This document shows, piece by piece, positions 37,478 to 47,659 of a stretch of 64,000 bases of DNA (positions within the stretch are counted from its first letter, which is position 1; each line of letters begins with the position of its first letter). The DNA is taken from positions 50,971,793-51,035,792 of the forward strand of contig CM054134.1 of assembly GCA_028751875.1 (NCBI GenBank), given 5' to 3'. The translations under genes were made by a program, and so were the position numbers. A model generated the notes under the pieces. It was not told the DNA's origin. It saw only the letters and a program-made list of their open reading frames with translations, and ran no database searches. Source of the stretch: Rapana venosa (Eukaryota > Mollusca > Gastropoda > Neogastropoda > Muricidae).

Positions 37478-37600
37478 CTCTCTCTCTTCAGTTTTATTAA
37501 TTTTTATTATATAATTTTCCCTAAGGGCGGGGACTAATGTAAAAAAAAACATATGGTCTTTTCATTATCCTTCGAAATAAAAATTTGTCATTTGTCATTT
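37478..37600 (+). mobile_element. Degraded LINE 3' end
   Basis: CTAAGGGCGGGGACTAATGT, an A-run, CATTATCCTTCGAAATAAAA and TTTGTCATTTGTCATT match the ends at 14500-14583. The stem is decayed here (ACATATGGTCTT). Confidence 0.55.
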
Positions 37601-37635
37601 CTCTCTCCACCACACAACACACACTCAACACAAAC

Positions 37636-37672
<37 letters not shown>

Positions 37673-38232
37673 CACACACACACACAACACACACACATAC
37701 CCCACACCACAACAACACGCAACACAACACATTATGTCTTCCTGTGGAGGAATGTTAGATAACAAAGAATAATAATGTTGTTGTTTTTTAAATATGTGTT
37801 GCTTATCTACAAGCCTTGGGGAAAAGAGTTCAAATTTGATTTGAATCGATTTGATCTCTCTCCTCCCTTTCTCTGTTGTTCTTTGTACGTAAGCAAACCT
37901 ACATTGATTTTTTTACCTTCCCTCCCCCCCCCTCATCCCCACATTCCACCCACGTACCCACGCACAACACTCATTCACCACACTTTTTCCAGTATTTATT
38001 TAAATGCATGCCTGCATTCACAACACACACCACACACACACACACACACACAACACAATAATATATATATATTATATATTATATAAAATATATATTTTAT
38101 ATATAATATATTATATATATATAAATATATAAAATATTTTAAAATATATATACATACATAGATAGACAGACAGATAGATAGATGGAAGATGATAGATAGA
38201 TAGATAGATAAATAGATAATAGATAGATAGTT

Positions 38233-38274
<42 letters not shown>

Positions 38275-38300
38275 TACACACATATATATATAAAAGAACC
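37601..38300. other. CA, TA and GATA simple repeats with short unique pieces
   Basis: CA at 37640-37700 and 38020-38060, AT-only at 38055-38150, and (GATA)n/(GACA)n at 38158-38275. No gene. Confidence 0.85.
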
Positions 38301-38400
38301 CTTGCCTATGCGTTTAAAAAACCTGGTCCTTCTTTTGGAAGAGTAGGCCATTTGTGATGGTAAAAACAGAGGGACAAATTTAAAAAAACCGTACACACAC
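38301..38400 (+). mobile_element. Fragment of the GAGTAGGCCAT repeat family
   Basis: TATGCGTTTAAAAAACCTGG, GGAAGAGTAGGCCATTTGTG and an ACAAATTTA block match 14650-14755. The fragment breaks off into a CA repeat before the stem-loop. Confidence 0.5.
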
Positions 38401-38869
38401 ACACCACACACACAACAAAATTTTATATGTATGTATATTTGTGTTTGTTTGTTGTTTATTTCCTTGTTGTGGTTGTTCTTGTTGATTCATCTTTTTGTTG
38501 TTGTTTTTATTCAGTTTGTTTGTATGGTTAAAGGGTTTTTGTGTGTATATGTGTTTTGTGAGGGGGAGGGGGGGGGGAGGGAAGCAGTTGGTGTGGGTTT
38601 TTTATTTTTTCTGTTTTGTCTTCTTTGTTTGTTTTGGTTTGGTTTTTCTTGTTGCTTGTTTGTTTGTGTTATGAGGGATATTTTTTCAAGATTTTTGAAT
38701 TATTTAAATTGTAGGTCTCATATTTTCTGGATTTTTGTTTTTTTTTAATTCCACATATGCATATGTTATTGGTTTTTTGTTTGATTTGTATAGTTTTACC
38801 ATAGATTAGGTTTTTTATTCTATGTCTGCATATACATTATCTTTTTTTTTTCTCGCTTTTTTTTTTTTT
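38401..38869. other. TG/GTTT-rich low-complexity DNA
   Basis: T- and G-rich runs with no informative frame; likely the T-rich 3' UTR of the LINE whose end follows at 38870. Confidence 0.5.
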
Positions 38870-39285
38870 TTCTTTAGATAGATGGCTTGATGAAAAAAAA
38901 GCAAATGCACTGCTTAATCAATGTAAAAAAGGTTAAAGGTAAAGGTGTCCCATAACCTATAAGGTCGTAGGGGAGCGAGGCGTCAGAGACCTCACTTCTC
39001 TAGGGCCAGCATATTGAGGGGGGGCGCCCAAACCCTCTCCCTCGCTGCTTTACCTTCCCTGACCCTAAAGAGGACAGGTACCCATTTACAGCTGGGTGAA
39101 CTGGGGGAACGTTACTGAAGCCAAGGCGCGCAAACGTCACCCATCCAACTGGTAACCACGCTCGACGCGGGTTAACTTGGCTGGGGGAAAGCGAGTGCTC
39201 CGACCACTGAGCTATCCCGTCCCCAATATTCAATGTACCATCTGAAAATAAAAGTTTGACCCTTTTACTTTGACTTTGACAAAAC
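38870..39285 (+). mobile_element. LINE 3' end split by a SINE
   Basis: GGCTTGATGAAAAAAAAG with stem AAGCA and TGCTT (38899-38915), then AATCAATGTA. After the inserted SINE the tail resumes at 39230 with TCAATGTACCATCTGAAAA, TAAAAGTTTGAC and repeated CTTTGAC. The order (stem, AAATAAAAG, TTTGNC tail) is that of the other LINE ends in the window, with a different tail repeat. Confidence 0.6.
38926..39229 (-). mobile_element. tRNA-derived SINE, minus strand
   Basis: Read on the minus strand it starts GGGGACGGGATAGCTCAGTG. An A-box-like TAGCTCAGTGGTCGGAGCA lies at 39214-39196 and a degenerate B-box-like GCGTCGAGCGTGG at 39168-39156, the layout of a Pol III promoter from a tRNA. A body with a GGGTACCTGTCCTC segment follows, ending in CACCTTTACCTTTAACC. 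An eight-base direct repeat TCAATGTA flanks it at 38918-38925 and 39230-39237, consistent with target-site duplication. About 300 bp suits a SINE. Similar SINEs are widespread in molluscs, but I cannot name the family. Confidence 0.75.
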
Positions 39286-39435
39286 CATACACACACACAA
39301 AACACACACGCAAACACAAAACACACACACACGCAACACACACACCCCACAAAACCCCACACCACAACACACCACACACACACACATGAATGACAGAGAT
39401 GGGGAGGGAAAAGAGAGAGAGAGAGAGAGGAGAGA

Positions 39436-39481
<46 letters not shown>

Positions 39482-39884
39482 GGCGGGGGTGTTTTTAAAA
39501 AAAACGAGAAAAGTGTTTTTTTCTGTGATGAGTGACGTAAGAGAAGTAAGGAACAGGGAGGGGGAGGGGGGAAAGAGGGGAGGGGGGGGGGGGGTGAGGA
39601 GGCACCATGCTGTTTGTTCTTCCTGTTCTGTGGTGACCTTGATATCCAGTGGCTTGAAGGAAGACTGTAAACAGTGGATGCTTTACAGAAGGCCTGCAAG
39701 GTCGATAGACAGACAGACAGACAGGACCAACCCGACAGACAGACTGACAGATTTGATAGATAGATAGATAGATAGATAGATGATAGATAGATAGATAAAA
39801 TAGAAGCAGACAGACTGACAGACAAATAGAAACAGACAGACAGAAACAGATAGATAGATAGATGATAGATAGATAGATAGATAG

Positions 39885-39915
<31 letters not shown>

Positions 39916-40046
39916 GGTAGATAGATAGATAGATAGAAACAGACAGACTGACAGACAAATAGAACCAATAGACAGAAATAGAAAGAAAGAAAGAAAGAAA
40001 AAGAAAGAAAGATAGAAAAGTAGATAGATTAGATTTGATGATAAAA

Positions 40047-40087
<41 letters not shown>

Positions 40088-40133
40088 AACAGACAGACTG
40101 ACAGACAAATAGAAACAGACAGACAGAAAAATT

Positions 40134-40164
<31 letters not shown>

Positions 40165-40166
40165 TT

Positions 40167-40208
<42 letters not shown>

Positions 40209-40314
40209 AACAGACAGACTGACAGACAAAAAAACAGACAGAAACAGAAAGTAAAAGAAAGAAAGGAAAAAAAAGAAAGAAAAGATAGATAGATAGATAG
40301 TTTTTAAATAATAG
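39286..40314. repeat. CA, GA and long GATA/GACA satellite
   Basis: CA-rich to 39385, GA at 39412-39480, G-run at 39584-39593, a short unique part 39600-39700, then interspersed (GATA)n, (GACA)n and AGAAAC units to the gap. All long frames are translated repeat. Confidence 0.95.
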
Positions 40315-40814
40315 NNNNNNNNNNNNNNNNNNNNNNNNNNNNNNNNNNNNNNNNNNNNNNNNNNNNNNNNNNNNNNNNNNNNNNNNNNNNNNNNNNNNNN
40401 NNNNNNNNNNNNNNNNNNNNNNNNNNNNNNNNNNNNNNNNNNNNNNNNNNNNNNNNNNNNNNNNNNNNNNNNNNNNNNNNNNNNNNNNNNNNNNNNNNNN
40501 NNNNNNNNNNNNNNNNNNNNNNNNNNNNNNNNNNNNNNNNNNNNNNNNNNNNNNNNNNNNNNNNNNNNNNNNNNNNNNNNNNNNNNNNNNNNNNNNNNNN
40601 NNNNNNNNNNNNNNNNNNNNNNNNNNNNNNNNNNNNNNNNNNNNNNNNNNNNNNNNNNNNNNNNNNNNNNNNNNNNNNNNNNNNNNNNNNNNNNNNNNNN
40701 NNNNNNNNNNNNNNNNNNNNNNNNNNNNNNNNNNNNNNNNNNNNNNNNNNNNNNNNNNNNNNNNNNNNNNNNNNNNNNNNNNNNNNNNNNNNNNNNNNNN
40801 NNNNNNNNNNNNNN
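40315..40814. other. 500-N scaffold gap
   Basis: Exactly 500 N, so a fixed-size placeholder. It is bordered by GATA repeat on the left and GT repeat on the right. Confidence 1.
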
Positions 40815-42369
40815 TGTAGATGTGTGTGTGTTTTTGTTGTGTACAGTGGTGTGTGTGTGTGTGGTGTACATTGTGATTTGTGTGTGTACAGTGTGGTGTG
40901 TGTGTGTTCTTACTCCTTCCTAATAAACTCCATAAAAGGGACGGAAACAATTAGAAAACAACTAACATTAATAATCCCAAGAGAAAAAAAAAACCGTAAC
41001 CAAAACACGCCCCCCCACCCCCCCCTCCAACCACTCCCCCCTCCAAAAAAACCACACAAAAAACAACAACAACACTAATGGGCTTAATAGCTTTAAAAAA
41101 AAAAGTAAAAAGAAATTTGTTCTGACTCAGATACAAAATACACAATTCAAACAAACTTTACAAGTGTACTGAATCATAGAAAATGATTTTTGATGATTAA
41201 AAAAATAAAAATCAGCTTTTGTTATGTGGGCAGGTGGTTAGGCATAAACTAAAGTTTGGTGTAATTATTTTTCAGCCGCCTGTTTGTAAGTGTTAGGTCT
41301 CTCCCCATAACACTCTATATAATAAGCTATTAGCTTGTTTTTACTTGAATGTGCGTACATTGTGTCTGTCTGTGTGTGTGTGTGTTTGTCGTTTGTGTGT
41401 GGGGGTTTGTGTGTGGGTGGTGGCGTGTGTTTTTGGTGCCCCAATTTAAGAGCCCTGCCGTTTAAAGCCCTAGAATAAAAAGTCTTTCTTTTAGGGGAGG
41501 GGTGGGGGGGTAGAGGGAGGTTGACTTTGTTTTTTCTTAAAACTGGGGGGGGGGGGGGGGGGGGGGGGGGGTCAGTAATTAAAAACGAAAAAACATATTA
41601 AAATGCTTTGTCTAACCCTTTTGTCACTTTTTCAGTGTAAAGGGTAGAAATTTATGGCCTAGTAGAGAATATAAAAACAGACAGACAGATGGAAAATAAG
41701 AAGATAGATTAAAGGGATATGTAGTAGACGAAGATATGTGGAAAGATCGATAGATAATTGGATGTTTAGAAATAGATATTAGATAGGGGATAGAATGTAG
41801 ATGGATAGAAGATAGATAAAAAGGTAGTGTGATAGATATGTAGAAGACAGATAGTAATGATTTTGACAAGGAAATGTGCAGTTAGATTTACCTTATTCAT
41901 TTAAATTCGGTCAGGTCACACAAAAAGAAAAGGGACCACTGTCTCACTCATATTTAAAAAAAAGGCGACTTTTTCGTGTTTACACTTTTTTTTTCCTTTA
42001 CTGATTATCAGCTTTACTCTTGAATTGTTTGTTTATTCTTTTCTTTTTTTTTTTAATCTAGTTATTCATCCCCCATTCATTAACTGAACCAGATTCTGTA
42101 CAGCCATTTTGGGCAACCTAAATCAAAAACAATTCTAGCGCGAACTTGTTGTTTTTTTTTCTTCTTCAAACAAATTTTGGGTACAACCCCTTTCCCTTTT
42201 TTTAACCCATTCTTTTGTTCTAGAAATGGATTCTGGCCGCCTAAAAGTCAAAATTTTTTTAATTTTCCCGGCTAAAAAGTAAAAGATAATTGCCATTTTC
42301 CGGGGCCCCAACCCGGATGAAAAGGAGGAGGGTTGGGCGTGGGGGAGCAACCCCACCCCGGGAAAAAAA
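40815..42369. other. Non-coding DNA with homopolymers
   Basis: GT (40824-40910), C-rich (41009-41045), a G-run (41546-41571) and degenerate GATA (41680-41850). No gene or recognised element. Confidence 0.6.
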
Positions 42370-45300
42370 AAAGTTTTTTCTACAGAAAAAGCCAACAACA
42401 GACCAAAAACTACTGCCCCGGGAGAGGAAGGGTCCCGCCAAGAGGTGTATGACCCATGTGGTGAAAGCCGTGGTCTACGGAAGCCCCAAGGCCGACCCCC
42501 CTTTTATCGACCCGGGCCATCAACGGGAACGGAAAGTGAGGCCTGTAAGACGGGAAAAACAACACAGTACAGCAGAGATAAAAGCTACAACCCACATTCT
42601 TGGCATCAGTGAGACCCCTTGGAACAGTCAGGACAAAAAGGGGACTGCTCCCGGAAGATGCTGCTTTTCTGGGCCCCGAAGAAACAACGCTCCCAACAGA
42701 AGGGGGGTAGCGCTCAGTTTTTTCAAGACCTGGCCCGCAAGCCCTGATAGGAGGAAAACCCACGGATCAAGAATCATTGCGGCATCCTCAGGACTAAGAA
42801 AAGAAGATCAGAATGAAAATCTCCAGGTTATACGCCAACTAATGACGGAGATGAAAGCCAAAGATCAATTCTACGCAGACTGCAGAACTTCATTGCCAAT
42901 ACCCAGAAAAAGATATAAACATCCTCATGGGTGATTTCAATGCCAAGATCGGAAAAGACAACACGGATGCGGGGAAGTGAGGGGAAGACACGGATTAGGA
43001 GAGATGAATGAAAGGGCGAAGATTTGCAGACTTCTGTGCTATCAAAAATCTGGTAATCGGGGCAGCTTTTTCCCCCCACAGAAGAGTACATAAGGCCACC
43101 GGTATCCCAAATCATGTGACGAGAACCAATCGACCATATCTGCATGGCCAAGAAATCAGGAGATCACTACAGGATGTAAGGGGAAAAGAGGAGCGGACGT
43201 TGCATCTGCCACCACCTTTTGGTAGCCAGGTTTGAAGCTAAAGCTGAAAGGAACTGGATGAAAGTAACAACAAAGAGCAGAAGTACAACACCAGCCTGCT
43301 GAAAGACCCCGAAGATAAATGAGGAATTCAAGCTGTCCCTCACCAACAAGTACCAAGAAACTAAAAGAACTGCTTGAAAAAGAGACTGACATCGAGAGCC
43401 AGTGGAAGAAAGTGAAAGGACACTGACATCAACTTGTCGGGAAAGTAGTGGGGCCCCAAGAGACACCAACAGAAGGAAGGGATATGGGCAGCCACAATGG
43501 CAAGATATGAAAGAGAAAGCAGAAAAAAGCAGCAGAAATACAACACCGGACAAGAGCAGCAAGGCAAGGCACAAGCAGACTTCACAGAACCAACAGAGAA
43601 GTCAAGAGGACGCAAGAACAGACAAGCGCAATACATCGACACCTGGCAGAGGAAGCCGGGGAAGCAGCACCAGAAAACAACAGAACTGCTGTATGAAAAC
43701 CCACTAAGAAACTCTCAGGGAAGTACAGCAGGCCTGAGCACCAGTCAAAGACAAGAAAGGAAACACCATCCTGGGAACAGAGGGGGAACTGAACAGATGG
43801 GCAGAGCACTTTGAGGAACTCCTGAACAGACCCGTCCCTTTAAACCCCCCGGACCATCGACCCGCTGATGAGACCTAGACATCAAATGTGAGCAACCAAC
43901 CAGGAGGAGATCAGGAAAGCCATCAAAATGCTGAAAATGGCAAGGCAGCAGGACCGGACAACATCCCACAGAGCACCCAAGGCAGACCTGGAACCACGGT
44001 AGAGATCTGTACCCTCTCTTTGGGAAGATTTGGAAGAGGAGGGAAATACCATTAGACTGGAAGGAGGGGTACCTCAAACAAGCTACCCAAGAAAGGAAGA
44101 CCTCATAACTGTGCCAACTATAGAGGGATAATGCTTTTGTCGGTGCCAGGAAAAGTCTTAACAGATCCTCCTCGAGAGAATGAAAAATGCAGCGACCCTC
44201 CCTCCGAGACCAACAGGGCCGGCTTCCGCCAGAACAGATCATGCATAGATCAGATTGCCACCTTGGCATCATCGTTGACAATCTTTAGAGTGGAACTCAT
44301 CTTTATACATCAACTTTGTTGATTATGAGAAAGCCTTTGACAGTGTGACCACAACACCCTCTGGAAATTGCTTCCGCCACCATGGATGCCAACCAAACTG
44401 GTCAACTTGATCAAGAACTCCTATGAAAGAATGACCTCCGGTGGTCCATGGAGGAAACTCACAAACAGCTTGAGGTGAAGACCGGAGTCAGACAAGGCTG
44501 TCTCCTGTCACCTTTCCTCTTCCCCCTGGCGATCGATTGGACCATGAAGACTTCAACGGGATACAGAAGAAATGGAATCCAGTGGACACTGTGGGAGCAG
44601 CTGGATGATCTCGACTTTGCAGACGACCTGGCCCTGCTTTCCCACAGCCGCCAAAAGATTTCAGGACAAGACTACAGAACTAAGCAAACCACCCCCATTA
44701 CAAATTGGGCTCAGATCCATGAAGGCAAAACCAAGATTCTCAAGATCAACGCAGTGAGGAGGCCCAGTCACACTAAATGGGAAGGACTGGAAGAAGTGGA
44801 GACATTCACGACCTGGTAGCATCATTAACATGCAGGGCGGCACAGACGCAGACGCAGAGCAAGAATTGGCAAGGCGAGGGCACGTACTGCAGCTGAAGAA
44901 CATCTGGAGCTCCAAGGTTGTGTCGACCACCGCACAAAGATCAGGCTGTTCAACTCCAACGTCAAGTTTAGTCCTACTATATGGAGCGGAACATGGAGGA
45001 CAACAAAGACCACCATCAAGAAAGTGCAGACCTTTAATCAACACTGCCTGAGACGAATCCTCCAGATCCACTGGCCCGACACCATCAGCAACGCAGACCT
45101 GTGGCAACATACCAACCAGCGCCAGCCGAAATGAAATCCACGCAGGAGATGGGGATGGATTGGGCACACCCTGAGAAAGCCAGCCAGCAACATCACAAGG
45201 CAGGCACTATCATGGAACCCCCAGGGAAAACGAAAAAGAGGAAGGCCAAGAAACACCTGGCGACGCGACCTTGAGGCAGAAACCAGGAAGATGGGATATA

Positions 45301-45408
45301 CCTGGAGACAGCTGGAGAGAATAGCCCAGGACAGAGGACTCTGGCGGACTGTTGTCGGCGGCCTATGCTCCAGGGGGAGTGATGGGCCTAAGTAAGTAAG
45401 TAAGTAAT
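42370..45408 (+). mobile_element. RTE-clade LINE, nearly full coding region, frameshifted
   Basis: Encodes an endonuclease-reverse transcriptase of the RTE type. In order: a leader resembling 54560-54660; EN with THILGISETPWN (near 42595), GSRIIAASS (42770), ILMGDFNAKIG (42920), FADFCAIKNLVIG (43030), VHKAT and a RRSLQDVR segment (43160). RT motif A INFVDYEKAFDSV lies at 44305-44346, motif B TGVRQGCLLSPFLF near 44480, and catalytic LDFADDLALLSHS at 44610-44650. The C-terminus has LKNIWSSKVVST, SVLLYGAE-like, WRWIGHTL-like and [22 protein letters not shown] strings, and a stop in GSDGPK. Many one-base indels split it into short frames. The 3' end is a (TAAG)n tail at 45389-45408, typical of RTE microsatellite tails. 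Some frameshifts may be assembly errors. Confidence 0.9.
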
Positions 45409-45787
45409 ACGATATCATTTTTGAAAAAAAAAAAGTATAAGAGACGGTCATCTTATGGACAATTCCTTACCTAAACTTACTACTATTATGCGATGTAAAG
45501 CTAGCTACACGCAGGAGAAAAGCTACAGAAATGTCTCTCTTTTTCCAGAACGGTCAAAGGAAGCTGCCTTTATCAAAAGCTGCATCCACACACACACATA
45601 CACACAACCACACACACACAACCACACACACACAACCACACCCCACACACACACACACACACACTCACCACACACACACACACAAAACACACACACACAC
45701 AACACACACACACACAACACACAAACACGAACAACACACGAACAGCCCCACACACACACACACACACACCCCACACACACACACACA

Positions 45788-45818
<31 letters not shown>

Positions 45819-46119
45819 CATAATATCACTTTGAGTGAACAGAAAGTAATTTGAAGACAACACACCCCACCACACACACACAAAACACACACACACACAA
45901 CACAAAAACCACACACACACCCACACACACTAATATCACTTAGAGTGAACAACGTTAAATTGAAGACAACACACACACACACACACACCCACACCACACA
46001 CACACACCCACAACTCTCTCTCTCTCTCCCCTTTCTCCTCTCTCTCTCTCTTCACAACCAGCAAAACCCCAACACACCACAACACACACACACCACCGAG
46101 AGGATAAAAATTACATCAA
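45409..46119. repeat. CA microsatellite cluster
   Basis: About 160 bases of unique sequence, then interrupted (CA)n from 45585 to 46015. A duplicated TAATATCACTT-GAGTGAACA unit appears at 45820-45860 and 45930-45970, then CT and CA remnants. Confidence 0.9.
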
Positions 46120-47329
46120 ATGATATTTAAAAAAAAAAAATTTCTGCAAAACTCCCAAGCAGATACCATTTTCAAAAGTTCTGGAATTCAAGCCCCGTTT
46201 TCGGAATTCCCAAAGTTAACATTATTTAAGACCCATCCTCCTCCCCTCCCCTCTCCTCCCCTATCTCTCTCTCTCCTCCCCCCCCCAAAAGGCTTTTGCT
46301 TAGGGGAGCATTGAAACCCAAACCCGGGGCCCAAACCAGGGACAGACAGACCAAAAACGAACAGCCCACGTGAAAAATCCCCATGACGGGGAAGGCCTGA
46401 TAACATATAATAGACAAATCAGAAACAGTTTTACGATCAACGCCCTCTAAAAGGGAATGCCCTAGGTAATTTTAAGAACGAACTGGGAAACAAGTTAAAA
46501 ACAATGTAAAGAAATCAACAGGAGGTTGACAGACTGGAGAAGAGCACAGACAGCTGACAGAGAGGGTGAGAGACAGGACATCAACTTTTCCCCCAACGTT
46601 TAAAAAAAAGGATTGAGGACAAAAAGGGGTACAACAACTCTCTGAACAACCCCTCGAATTGAGAAAGAAATCAACCAATGAAACAGACACAGACAGAAAG
46701 GGGGTTTTCCAAAAGAGATAATTTTACGTTTCAGGGGATTCCCCCAACCAAGTAGACAAAAAATCTAATACGCCGTGCACAACAATCATCGATGCACTAA
46801 ATGTGTAAAGGGCGAAAATTTGGGACCCAGACGACTTTGCACGAGAATGGGCAGGACAGCCTTTTAATGGACAGCCCAAACATAGTGGCCCAAGTTTGGG
46901 AGGTGGGGGACAAAATGTCAATCCTAAAAGACAAGGACTGAACAAAGACCAGAAAAAAGGGGGATACGACTCAAACGATTGAAGGGCGCACACTTTTTGG
47001 GGGCGAGCTCGCGGGGAAAGGGGAAGAGAGCTTTTTTCCACGGGGGAAAGTGGTGGCGCGGGCGCAACCCCCCCGCCTTTTCGCCGGGTTGTGAAGATGG
47101 AGGGCCAGCACGCCCCCGCCCTGGCCTCTTCCTAAAACCCCCGTCCTCGTGGGCAATCTCCTCCCCACGTAGCAGGGGGGAAGGGGCCCAGGGGGGAAAG
47201 TCCCCAGCTGCCAAAGGAAATGACGTCAGGTCACCCGCCTCTTCTTCACCCCCTCTTCACCCCCTTTTGGTCGGGAAACCGGAGGCAGCAGCAGGGGCAA
47301 TCCCAGGATGGGGGTGAGATGCAGTGACA
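46120..47329. other. Unassigned DNA
   Basis: Balanced to GC-rich sequence (GC-rich at 46980-47230) without a recognisable gene. Several short frames are open on both strands, with none longer than about 110 codons and none with a known motif. Confidence 0.4.
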
Positions 47330-47548
47330 GCCACCGGCGTTCCCCTCAGTCCTCACCAATCCCACAACGGGCGACACTGACAGCCCCCCTCCAGCCCGGG
47401 CAAAGGGGAAGGAGGTCCCTTCTGCCCGACTCGCCAGGAAAGTCACCTTACCATCCCTGCTCGCAGCAAACGGCAGATTGACAACGACAGGAGACTGCGT
47501 TACAGCAGTTTCAAAAGACATAGACAGGTTGACCACCCAAGTCTTTTA
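47330..47548 (+). other. Possible retrotransposon ORF1-like coding fragment
   Basis: A plus-strand frame with no ATG in this stretch runs about 70 codons to a stop near 47548. It reads SVLTNPTTGDTDSPPPARAK and then ARKVTLPSLLAANGRLTTTG and VSKDIDRL. Composition is protein-like, and it sits just upstream of a degenerate LINE on the same strand. The link to that LINE is inference; I recognise no domain. Confidence 0.3.
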
Positions 47549-47659
47549 ACTTTTTTTAAAATTAAAAAGTGAAAATTTGCACAATAAACTGAAGATTTTT
47601 CCTTTTATACACTAGTAAATGATTTGATTTTATAGTCTCACAGAGATTTTTCTTGTTTC

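Noticed and set aside
39150..39229. Functional tRNA gene on the minus strand
   Set aside because: A- and B-box-like strings exist, but the B box is degenerate, no cloverleaf closes, and the sequence continues as a 300-base SINE with a repeat tail and target-site duplication.
39265..40950. A 561-codon minus-strand frame
   Set aside because: It passes through the 500-N gap and through GATA/GA repeats; it is not a gene.
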